Shown piece by piece: positions 45,061-52,754 of a stretch of 64,000 nt of DNA (positions are counted from its first letter, which is position 1; each line of letters opens with the position of its first letter). Origin of the DNA: Hyphomicrobiaceae bacterium (GTDB lineage: Bacteria > Pseudomonadota > Alphaproteobacteria > Rhizobiales > Hyphomicrobiaceae); NCBI GenBank assembly GCA_020638055.1, contig JACKJH010000001.1, positions 186,001 to 250,000 on the forward strand, in the 5' to 3' direction. Below the pieces are notes generated by a model, which was given only the letters and a program-made list of their open reading frames with translations, made no database searches and was not told where the DNA came from. Both the position numbers and the translations under genes were made by a program.

Positions 45061-46107
45061 GTGAACACGATCGAAACAAATCCCTTCGAAGCAAAAGATG
45101 CCCGCGGCGAGCCCAGGCCGCTGTTATCTGTCGTTGTGCCCGTCTTGAATGAGCAAGCAGGCATCGGTCCCCTACTAGACCGTCTGCTACCGGTGCTGGA
45201 GTTTGAAACACCGGATTTTGAAGTCCTTATAATCGATGACGGCTCGACCGACCGGACGCTGGATACAGTGAGGGCCAGGAATGCGGCAGACCCGCGCATC
45301 AAGGCTGTGGCTTTGTCTCGTAATTTCGGAAAGGAGATCGCGGTTGCAGCCGGCTTGAAACATGCCGCCGGTGAAGCTGTCGTGATCATGGACAGCGATC
45401 TCCAACACCCGCCTGAAGTGATCCCCAAGCTCATCGCCGGCTGGCGAGACGGCTACGACATCGTTTATGGGAAACGTTCACATCGCCACGCCGACAGCAC
45501 ATTTCGCCGATTGACGGCCTTGGCATTCTACCGCACGTTCCGCACGCTCTCGGGCACAAGGTTGCACGATGACGCAGGCGACTTCAGGCTGCTTAGCCGG
45601 CGCGCGGTCGATACACTCAATCGGCTGGGAGAACGGGCACGTTTCAACAAGGGCCTGTTTGCGTGGATTGGTTTCAAATCGATTGGCGTCAGCTTCGATA
45701 TGCCGGACAGAGCAGACAAAACACCGTCGCGCTGGCGGCCGCGACAGCTTTGGCATTTCGCACTTGATGGGCTTTTTTCGTTCTCGACGATACCGCTACG
45801 CATCTGGTCTTATCTCGGCCTGGCTATCTCGTGCATGGCACTCATCGCGGCAACCTACATTTTCATCGACACCATGCTTTACGGGAACCCCGTGCGCGGC
45901 TACCCCACGCTCATAGTTTCAGTTCTGTTTTTTGGCGGAATACAGCTCATTTCACTTGGCGTGCTTGGTGAATATCTCGGTCGCGTCTACGAGGAAGTGA
46001 AGGCTCGCCCGTTGTTCATCGTTGCTGAAACGGTGGGATTTGAGCCTGACAATGCCAGCGGCGCAAGCGGCACCGGCAGTGAGCCTCCAAGGCAACCCAG
46101 CGCATGA
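45061..46107 (+). CDS. GT2 family glycosyltransferase (ArnC/DPM1-like)
   Basis: 348 residues. The GT-A domain has LSVVVPVLNEQAGI, IDDGSTD and MDSDLQHPPEV; two C-terminal membrane helices (LAISCMALIAATYIFID and TLIVSVLFFGGIQLISLGVLG) fit undecaprenyl- or dolichyl-phosphate sugar transferases. It probably loads a sugar on a polyprenyl phosphate at the inner membrane. The start is GTG. It overlaps the deacetylase gene by four bases. Confidence 0.92.
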   Translation: MNTIETNPFEAKDARGEPRPLLSVVVPVLNEQAGIGPLLDRLLPVLEFETPDFEVLIIDDGSTDRTLDTVRARNAADPRIKAVALSRNFGKEIAVAAGLKHAAGEAVVIMDSDLQHPPEVIPKLIAGWRDGYDIVYGKRSHRHADSTFRRLTALAFYRTFRTLSGTRLHDDAGDFRLLSRRAVDTLNRLGERARFNKGLFAWIGFKSIGVSFDMPDRADKTPSRWRPRQLWHFALDGLFSFSTIPLRIWSYLGLAISCMALIAATYIFIDTMLYGNPVRGYPTLIVSVLFFGGIQLISLGVLGEYLGRVYEEVKARPLFIVAETVGFEPDNASGASGTGSEPPRQPSA

Positions 46108-47024
46108 AATCGTCAGGTGAAGAGCCGCCAGCCAACATCCTGCTTGTCGCTGACGACTTCGCCATTTCTGAGGGTGTCACCGAAGGCATAGAGCAGTTGG
46201 CCCGCGCTCACCGGATTTCTGCAACGAGCGCCATCGTGACCCTTCCCCGATGGAAGCACGATGGTGCGCGGCTTGCGGCCCTACGTTGCGACATCGCCAT
46301 TGGCTTGCACGTCAACCTGACCGTTGGCGAACCTATTGGGGCACTACCCTCACTTGCACCAGACGGCAAATTTCCCACGCTTGGGACGCTCATTGCAAAG
46401 GCCACAACCGGCCGAGTTAAACCCGATGAGGTGCATAAAGAGATCCTGCTACAGCTCAGGCGATTTGAAGAATTCGCAGGTTACCCGCCTGACTTCATCG
46501 ACGGACACCAGCACGTCCACGCGCTACGCGGCATTCGCGACGCCTTTGTGAGCGCCATCGCCGAACACTTTGCGGGCCAGCATCCATTGCCGCTGGTTCG
46601 CATTCCACATGACAATCCGGCCGGCCTACTGCGACGTGCCAGAGCCAGATCGAAGGCGCTTTTACTTGCCGGCCTTTCGGCTGGTTTCCGCCGAGCCGTC
46701 CTGCGAGCGGGCTTTGCCTGCAACGATACATTTGCGGGTGTCACCACGTTTGGCGCAACCCAAGCAGATGTAACACGCGACCTGGAGGCGGCAGCAACCG
46801 GTGGCGGGCCGATCCACCTCGTGATGTGCCACCCTGGCGTGCCTAGCGATGAACTTGCTCGGCTCGATCCGCTACTGGCCCGACGCTCAGCGGAACTGTG
46901 CGTGCTGGCAAGCGACAACGCACTTACCAGTGGCATGTTGCATCCCTCACGCAGGGACCCGCGCAGCCCGATCGATTGGAAGGCATGGCCTGATGCAACC
47001 AGCCAGTCTGCAAGACGTGCATGA
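46104..47024 (+). CDS. ChbG/HpnK (YdjC) family carbohydrate deacetylase
   Basis: 306 residues. Metal-binding motifs LLVADDFAISEGV, GLHVNLTVGEP and IDGHQHVHALRGIRD are intact. The family removes N-acetyl groups from sugars or acts on hopanoid glucosamine (HpnK). Coupling with the GT2 gene (ATGA overlap) suggests that it trims the sugar added by that enzyme. Confidence 0.9.
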   Translation: MKSSGEEPPANILLVADDFAISEGVTEGIEQLARAHRISATSAIVTLPRWKHDGARLAALRCDIAIGLHVNLTVGEPIGALPSLAPDGKFPTLGTLIAKATTGRVKPDEVHKEILLQLRRFEEFAGYPPDFIDGHQHVHALRGIRDAFVSAIAEHFAGQHPLPLVRIPHDNPAGLLRRARARSKALLLAGLSAGFRRAVLRAGFACNDTFAGVTTFGATQADVTRDLEAAATGGGPIHLVMCHPGVPSDELARLDPLLARRSAELCVLASDNALTSGMLHPSRRDPRSPIDWKAWPDATSQSARRA

Positions 47025-47700
47025 TGGGTTTGGAACTGGATCGGCGCTCTAGCAGACGTTGACGCTTGGTATCGGGTGCTTGGGCTGAACCCTGGCGAAA
47101 CACGATTAATGACGCCTCAATCGAGCGCTGGCGCGATTGTTTTATGGGTTGGCATGGCGGCAGGGCCTTGCGCGAGGACATGGCGGGATTGTCGAACCAC
47201 GCCCCGCCGACGAATGCCATCACCCGCCGCGATAAGTTTCAAGCATTGCCAACCTTGCCGCGCCCGACCGTTGCGGCTTTGTGCCTTCCTGAAAGACGGC
47301 GATGCCCTAAATTTGCCAGGGCTCGACACTGCGCATTGCTTGTGGTATATTGTATGCCAGAGATGATTATGTGAAGGGCGGCGGCATAATTGCGGGCAAA
47401 TAATCGCGATGTGCCGTCGCCACGCTGCTTTGCGCCGCAACGTATGTCTTAAAGGCCGTTGCTGCCATGCGGACGAAGACCTTTCTTTCAAAAATGGCGC
47501 TTTTGAGCGACCGAATGACGTTAAATTGCTCCTCCTGGATTTTTGGAGGCAAAAAAACTCAAAAAAAACACGGGCGCGGCAGCTTGCGACGATGACATCG
47601 TTTCAGCCTCGGTGCACCCTGTGGTGATGAACAAGGCCGCGTTCAGCCGGCCATCACAATGCCGGATAACGGCAGCCAAAAATGACCCTGGGAGGGGCCC
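47025..47700. other. Intergenic, no supported gene; RIME remnant
   Basis: About 675 bases. At 47032-47052 there is half of a RIME-like module A (ACTGGATCGGCGCTCTAG). The rest must include the promoter of the acyl-CoA ligase pair. Open frames here show no protein features. Confidence 0.5.
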
Positions 47701-48882
47701 ATGGATCTTTTCGAGCACCAAGCCAAAAGGCTGCTCACTGACTACGGCATTCCCATGCCGATCGGCGAAACCGCACGCACTGCCGACAAGGCCGGTCAGG
47801 CCGCGCGGCGCATAGGCGCCGAAACCTTTGTCGTCAAAGCCCAGATCCTGGCCGGCGACCGCAAAAAGGCCGGTGGTATACGATTTGCGTCAACGCCGGC
47901 GGAGGTTGAAAAAGCCGCAGCGCAGATGATCGGCTCGACGTTGGTGACCAGCCAAACCGGCGGTGTCGGTGTGCCGGTCGAGGCGGTTCACATTGAGGAG
48001 ATGGTTCGGGTTGCCCAAAACCTCTACCTGGCAATCACAATCGACAAGCGAGCGGGTCAAATCGTTTTGCTGGCGTCGGATGAAGGCGGCGAAGACATTG
48101 AAAAGCGTGCCGAGGACGGCGCAGGACAAATCGAGCGACTTGCGCTCAGGTTGGAAGGAAAGACGCTGCAGGGCGATTTCGAAAGCGTAGCTGAACGCAT
48201 CGTCAAAGATCCGCAGTTGCGCTCCGGCCTCGTCACCATAATGCGCAACATGGCGGCTGCATTCGTAGGTCTCGATGCCTCGCAAGTTGAAATCAATCCG
48301 CTGGCGGTGACCAAGGATGGTGCGCTTGTTGCCATTGACGCGAAAATGACACTCGATGACAACTCTGTTTTCCGCCGGCCGGACCTTGCCGCCCTGCAGG
48401 CCGGCAGCAAGGCTCCAGCGGACCCATCCGAGCTTGAAGCGCAACGCCACCAGATCAATTACATGGGGCTTGATGGCAACGTGGGGCTTGTTGTCAACGG
48501 CGCGGGATTGGCACTTGTCACACACGATCTGGTGGTCGACGCAGGCGGGCGGCCGGCCAACTTCATGGATATTCGAACTACAGCATCGAGCCTCGACATT
48601 GCGCACGGCTTCGGTTTGATACTCAAAAACCCGGCGGTGAAATCCATCTTCGTCAATGTTCACGGCGGCGGCATGCAGCGATGCGACACCATTGCGGAAG
48701 GCATCGGCATCGCCATGAGGCGCTCTGGGCGCCGCGTCCCGATCGTTATACGGATGGCAGGCAACAACGCTGCATTCGCTCACACTGTTCTCAACAACAA
48801 CGGCGTGGCCTTTACAAGCGCCGATGACATGGCAGAGGGCGCAGCGGCAGCCGTATCCGCCGCACAACGGGAGGCTGCATAA
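47701..48882 (+). CDS. Succinate-CoA-ligase-like beta subunit (ATP-grasp)
   Basis: 393 residues. MDLFEHQAKRLLTDYGIPMP and VEINPLAV are sucC-type signatures; the ATP-grasp and CoA-ligase domains are of normal length. It differs at many usually fixed places (TLVTSQTGGVGVPVEAVHIEE), so it is probably a paralogue with another organic acid as substrate. Malate-CoA ligase (mtkA) is one option, but no serine-cycle genes are beside it. GGGAGGGG precedes the start. It is coupled to the alpha subunit gene. Confidence 0.85.
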   Translation: MDLFEHQAKRLLTDYGIPMPIGETARTADKAGQAARRIGAETFVVKAQILAGDRKKAGGIRFASTPAEVEKAAAQMIGSTLVTSQTGGVGVPVEAVHIEEMVRVAQNLYLAITIDKRAGQIVLLASDEGGEDIEKRAEDGAGQIERLALRLEGKTLQGDFESVAERIVKDPQLRSGLVTIMRNMAAAFVGLDASQVEINPLAVTKDGALVAIDAKMTLDDNSVFRRPDLAALQAGSKAPADPSELEAQRHQINYMGLDGNVGLVVNGAGLALVTHDLVVDAGGRPANFMDIRTTASSLDIAHGFGLILKNPAVKSIFVNVHGGGMQRCDTIAEGIGIAMRRSGRRVPIVIRMAGNNAAFAHTVLNNNGVAFTSADDMAEGAAAAVSAAQREAA

Positions 48883-49755
48883 ATGGCTATACTTGTCACA
48901 AACGAAACCAAGGTCATGTGCCAGGGCCTCACGGGCAGGGCTGCAACGTTTCACTGTGGGCGAATGCTGTCTTATGGCACCAAGCTTGTTGCAGGTGTCG
49001 TGCCGGGCAAAGGTGGGCTTAAACATCTCGACCTGCCGGTCTATGAGACAGTCGCGGAGGCGAAGGAAGCTACCGGCGCCAGCGCCAGTCTGGTTTTTGT
49101 TCCACCAGCAAACGCCGCCGCCGCCATGATAGAGGGCATCGAAGCGGAGCTGGAACTTCTGGTCTGCGTCACCGAGAGAATTCCTGTTCTCGACATGGTG
49201 CGGGTGCATCAAGCCCTGGCGGGATCGCAAACACGCCTGATCGGGCCCAACAGCCAGGGCGTTCTGGCGCCTGGCATCGGCCAGCTCGGCGTCATGACGA
49301 CGGTGGATGCGAGAAAGGGCGGCATTGGCATCGCCTCACGCTCAGCGTCATTGACCAGCGAAGTCGTGCTGCAGACGACGCGTGCTGGTCTTGGCCAATC
49401 CACCACAGTCGGCGTGGGGGGAGATCCGGTGCACGGCATGACGCTCAAGGACACCGTTGCGCTATTTCTCGATGACGATCACACCGACGGGATTATCGTG
49501 ATCGGCGAGATTGGTGGAACGGACGAGGAAGATGTTGCGGCACTGATTGCTGAGCGCAAACCATCCAAACCCGTCGTGGCGCTGATTGCGGGCCGCCATG
49601 CACCGCCAGAACGGCGCATGGGTCATGCTGGAGCGTTGGCAACCCAAGGCGTGGGATCTGCCGCTGACAAGATAAAAGCCCTGGAACGCGCCGGCGTGCT
49701 TATCGCTCCTGACGCCAGCCGTGTCGGGGAAGCGATGCGAGAGGCATTGTTATAA
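48883..49755 (+). CDS. Succinate-CoA-ligase-like alpha subunit
   Basis: 290 residues. The CoA-binding start is QGLTGRAATFHCGRM, where standard SucD has GFTGxQGTFH; the phosphohistidine loop RRMGHAGAL is intact. SRSASLTSEV replaces the common SRSGTLTYEA. These changes mark a diverged branch of the family. It forms the enzyme with the gene just before it; GGAGG lies eight bases before its start. A terminator follows after a repeat array. Confidence 0.85.
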   Translation: MAILVTNETKVMCQGLTGRAATFHCGRMLSYGTKLVAGVVPGKGGLKHLDLPVYETVAEAKEATGASASLVFVPPANAAAAMIEGIEAELELLVCVTERIPVLDMVRVHQALAGSQTRLIGPNSQGVLAPGIGQLGVMTTVDARKGGIGIASRSASLTSEVVLQTTRAGLGQSTTVGVGGDPVHGMTLKDTVALFLDDDHTDGIIVIGEIGGTDEEDVAALIAERKPSKPVVALIAGRHAPPERRMGHAGALATQGVGSAADKIKALERAGVLIAPDASRVGEAMREALL

Positions 49756-49781
49756 TTGCGGGGATTTTGCTTTTCGCCAAG

Positions 49782-49803
49782 TTTTTCACGGCTCTACCGC
49801 GTC
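49782..49803 (+). repeat. Inverted-repeat arm, left
   Basis: TTTTCACGGCTCTACCGCGTC, matched in inverted orientation at 50658-50678. Lies next to a RIME-like array. Confidence 0.8.
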
Positions 49804-49822
49804 AAACTTCAGATAGGCATGT

Positions 49823-49983
49823 TAGAGCGCATTCCGATCCGATGGAATCGGATCGGCGCTTTTTGGTGTGGTCGCATTTTCTACGACGAACCGGTATCCA
49901 CTTCGTCGGAAAATGCTCCAGCTTCTTGTTTGGTCGCATTTTCTGCGACGAACCGGTATCCACTTCGTCGGAAAATGCTCCAG
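49823..49983 (+). repeat. RIME-like repeat, A + two B modules
   Basis: Module A (TCCGATGGAATCGGATCGG) and two tandem B modules ending AAATGCTCCAG. Located between the acyl-CoA ligase alpha gene and its terminator. Confidence 0.93.
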
Positions 49984-49996
49984 AATAAACACTAAG

Positions 49997-50033
49997 GGCC
50001 GCTTCAGCTTCTGCTGCAGCGGCCTCGCTTTTT
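49997..50033 (+). terminator. Terminator after the acyl-CoA ligase pair
   Basis: Stem GGCCGCT/AGCGGCC extended inside by further pairs, followed within five bases by TTTTT. Confidence 0.8.
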
Positions 50034-50070
50034 CAATACGCGCTGTTGTTGCCCTAACTGCTTGTTGGCC

Positions 50071-50235
50071 TCAGCGCCCGGCGCGGCGCACGCAACACAT
50101 CCAGATCTGAGCGGCCACTGCTGCGGGCAGCCAGAAGTAAGCATCCGTGGCGAAAGCCGGTATCAGCAGAACAGCACCAAATCCGAGACAGATGAAGCCA
50201 GTGTTGGCCATGACTGTGTAGACAGCTTGTTTCAC
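50071..50235 (-). CDS. Small two-helix membrane protein, 54 residues
   Basis: A GTG-started frame of 54 codons. Two hydrophobic segments are plain: ANTGFICLGFGAVLLIPAF and YFWLPAAVAAQIWMCCV, separated by ATDA and followed by a basic tail RRAGR, the usual form of small inner-membrane proteins. GGGGGCG lies seven bases upstream of the start. No family is recognised. It stands alone between a terminator and tRNA-Leu. Confidence 0.5.
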   Translation of the reverse strand: MKQAVYTVMANTGFICLGFGAVLLIPAFATDAYFWLPAAVAAQIWMCCVRRAGR

Positions 50236-50711
50236 TCGCAGCGCCCCCGTCCGAAGCGATTGTCAGCCGGTCGCTAGGCACGCAAAGCGCCGTTAGCGAC
50301 ATCGAAAATCAACACCACTTCATATCAAGATACGCGAATTGTGAGTCGCGTCGAGTGCGGATTCGCAATAGGGAGCACTGCACAAAGATCGGATTCCGTT
50401 GCAAAATCAGCAATCTCAGGTAGCGAGTTGCGTGGGACCACCAGTGTGCAATGCATCATCACGGACGGAAAATCCAAGCAACGTCGCTTTGCGGCGCACA
50501 AATTTCGGGCAGCAAGTGATAGCTGGAGGAAGCACGAAGCAGATTCAAATCAGCAAAATTCAAAACTTTTTCTGACTTATATCAAAACATTTTTTGCAGA
50601 TGCGCAGAGCAAGTTGCCTGCGAAACGCAAAAAGTAGAGCATTTTCAGGTGACGTGCGACGCGGTAGAGCCGTGAAAAGCATGCTTCAAACATTAGAGCG
50701 CACGTGCGCAT
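50236..50711. other. Intergenic, one doubtful ORF
   Basis: A 98-codon plus-strand frame (GTG 50341 to 50637) with lower GC than its neighbours and a basic C-terminus (LPAKRKK) has no clear ribosome site or family; I leave it uncalled. The tRNA-Leu gene follows. Confidence 0.3.
50658..50678 (-). repeat. Inverted-repeat arm, right
   Basis: GACGCGGTAGAGCCGTGAAAA, the reverse complement of the arm at 49782-49803, about 850 bases apart. Confidence 0.8.
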
Positions 50712-50798
50712 TGGTGCGGACGGCGGGACTCGAACCCGCACGGCGGTTAAGCCTCGGGATTTTAAGTCCCGTGTGTCTACCGGTTCCACCACGTCCGC
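50712..50798 (-). tRNA. tRNA-Leu(TAA)
   Basis: 87 bases including encoded CCA. Acceptor GCGGACG pairs with CGTCCGC; the anticodon stem CGGGA/TCCCG encloses loop CTTAAAA, giving anticodon TAA; a long variable arm and the T-arm with GTTCGAGTC are as expected for a class II leucine tRNA. Confidence 0.95.
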
Positions 50799-50863
50799 AA
50801 GGTGGACCGCTTATGCGCAATGTTGGGCCGGTGCGCAATAGTTGGCGATCGTCAGCGCCGCGC

Positions 50864-50968
50864 TAGAGCGCTTTTCGATCCGATGGAACCGGATCAGCGC
50901 TCTGGCTTTTTGGTTTGGTCGCATTTTCTGCGACGAACCGGCGCCCACTTCGTCGGAAATTGCTTTAG
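50864..50968 (+). repeat. RIME-like repeat, A + B
   Basis: Module A (TCCGATGGAACCGGATCAG) and one B (CATTTTCTGCGACGAACCGG...). The rest of 50799-51225 contains nothing else recognised. Confidence 0.9.
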
Positions 50969-51225
50969 CGACATTGGGAGCGGGGTGAAACCGCATCAAG
51001 TGGCGGCGAATAGCCCTGGTGCTGTGTCACCATGGCAGGAGGCTTGGCCATAAACGGGCATATTGACAGCTCAAGTGCTGGCCAGTGGCATACCAATTGG
51101 CTATTTCAAGTCTGTGATCAATTTGGTGGACGGTCATAGCTGCCGCCCCTTTTGGAAAACTTTGCGATCAGCGCCGATCGCCTGGTTGGACACAATATGG
51201 CGCAGAACAGATGGAGGAATTGAGC

Positions 51226-51999
51226 ATGGCAGTGTGGGTGCGGTTTACGGACGGCGCGAATGAGGGTTTCGGCACGTTGGCGGACGATACGGTTACAGTC
51301 CACAACGGAGATATGTTCAATGGCGCAAAACCGACAGGAGAGAAAAAAGCTTTAAGCGCCGTTCGGCTTGCCATGCCGTGCCGGCCCAGCAAGATGATCT
51401 GCCTGTGGAACAATTTCCATGCGCTTGCCGCCAAACTGGGTGTCGCGGAGCCTTCCGAGCCACTTTATCTGCTCAAGGCGCCAAGCGCATTCATGGGCAC
51501 TGGAGAGCCGATCCGGCGTCCCGCGTCCTACGACGGGAAAATTGTCTATGAAGGCGAACTCGGCATCGTCATCGGCAGGACGTGCTCGAATGCAAGCGAG
51601 GCTCAGGCCGCCGATGCGATCTTCGGCTACACCTGCATCAACGATGTGACAGCGGCTGAAATCATCTCCAAGGATCCAACGTTCGCTCAGTGGGCGCGCG
51701 CCAAGAGCTTCAATACCTTTGGAATATTCGGGCCTGCGATCGCCACCGGTATCGACCCTGCCAAACTCAGCGTCCGCACCGTGCTCAACGGCGAGGAGCG
51801 GCAGAACTATCTCATCAGCGACATGATCTTTCCGGCCGCACGCCTTGTATCAATGCTTTCGCAGGACATGACGTTGAATGCAGGTGACGTTATCGCCTGC
51901 GGTACATCCATCGGCGTGGGTGCAATGAAAGACGCAAAGAACACTGTTGAGGTAACGATCGAGGGAATCGGCACGCTTTCGAACACGCTGGCGCAGTAA
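51226..51999 (+). CDS. Fumarylacetoacetate hydrolase family protein
   Basis: 257 residues. Metal-ligand motifs YEGELGIVIGR and YTCINDVTA, and ARAKSFNTFGIFGP with CGTSIGVGAM, define the FAH superfamily (2-keto-pent-4-enoate hydratase, acylpyruvase or isomerase type). It acts on C-C bonds of small keto acids; the substrate is open. GGAGGA lies before the ATG at 51226. Confidence 0.92.
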   Translation: MAVWVRFTDGANEGFGTLADDTVTVHNGDMFNGAKPTGEKKALSAVRLAMPCRPSKMICLWNNFHALAAKLGVAEPSEPLYLLKAPSAFMGTGEPIRRPASYDGKIVYEGELGIVIGRTCSNASEAQAADAIFGYTCINDVTAAEIISKDPTFAQWARAKSFNTFGIFGPAIATGIDPAKLSVRTVLNGEERQNYLISDMIFPAARLVSMLSQDMTLNAGDVIACGTSIGVGAMKDAKNTVEVTIEGIGTLSNTLAQ

Positions 52000-52073
52000 A
52001 GCGTGGGCTCTGGTGGGCGGCGTGGCGGCACCAATCCGGTAAAACATGTTTTTCATCAGACCAGCCGGCCGAC

Positions 52074-52178
52074 TTAGAGCATTTTCCGACGAAGTGGACA
52101 CCGGTTCGAAGTAGAAAATGCGACCAAACAAGAAGCCAGAGCGCCGATCCGATTCCATCGGATCGGAATGCGCTCTAG
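52074..52178 (-). repeat. RIME-like repeat, A + B, inverted
   Basis: Same modules as the other copies but on the minus strand. Its first bases, TCTAGAGCGC, contain the TAG stop codon of the gene at 52175-52657. Confidence 0.92.
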
Positions 52179-52657
52179 ATATTTGAGCGCTGCCGCCAGA
52201 TCCAGCGTGTGATGGGTCCGTAGGCGAACCAGAGCATGAAAACGTTGGGGACGATAAATACTGCCAGCACGGTGGCAACCGCCCCGGCTGGCAGTGATCC
52301 CAGCCACGCCAGCAGATCCTTAAACATCAACTCCAGCGTCAGCAGCGATGCCCCGTTCATCATCGGAACGAGCAAATAGATAGCAAGTGAAACCAACGCT
52401 GCGACGAGGAATGACCCGGAAATCAGCGCAAGCAGGCGCCTGCCACTAGCCGGTGCACCTGCCCGCATTGCGTCTGCCAAACCGGCCTGCGCGCCCGCAG
52501 CCAACATGGCGCCGACCGAGGCGGCTGAGCTTCCCGAAAGTCCGACCAAGGTCGCCACCAAGAGCAAAACCGCCAGTGCGAAAACATATGAAAGCACGAA
52601 CACAATGAGCGCGCGCATCAAGGATGGATTGCTGGAGTGACGCTCTGGCGAAACCAT
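52175..52657 (-). CDS. ABZJ_00895-like membrane protein
   Basis: 160 residues with about four hydrophobic helices (MRALIVFVLSYVFALAVLLLVATL, LLALISGSFLVAALVSLAIYLLV, AVATVLAVFIVPNVFMLWFAY). It resembles the ABZJ_00895 family, of unknown function. GGAGAAG precedes the ATG at 52657. The stop codon comes from a repeat element, so the last residues may differ from relatives. Confidence 0.7.
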   Translation of the reverse strand: MVSPERHSSNPSLMRALIVFVLSYVFALAVLLLVATLVGLSGSSAASVGAMLAAGAQAGLADAMRAGAPASGRRLLALISGSFLVAALVSLAIYLLVPMMNGASLLTLELMFKDLLAWLGSLPAGAVATVLAVFIVPNVFMLWFAYGPITRWIWRQRSNI

Positions 52658-52754
52658 GTCGCTTCTCCAATACTGCGAAGTCAGCCAGCCCACCGCCGAG
52701 GCAGCCTTTCCTGCGTGCGTGCAGCATCTTGACTGAAACGCTGCACGACTGCCG

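Noticed and set aside
47890..49230. 446-codon minus-strand frame across the acyl-CoA ligase genes
   Set aside because: It is antisense to two genes with clear family motifs and has no recognisable domain.
50341..50637. 98-codon plus-strand ORF before tRNA-Leu
   Set aside because: GTG start without a clear ribosome site, no family and low coding character; not enough support.
50712..50798. tRNA-Leu as an attachment site for another element
   Set aside because: No integrase or duplicated tRNA end is seen nearby.
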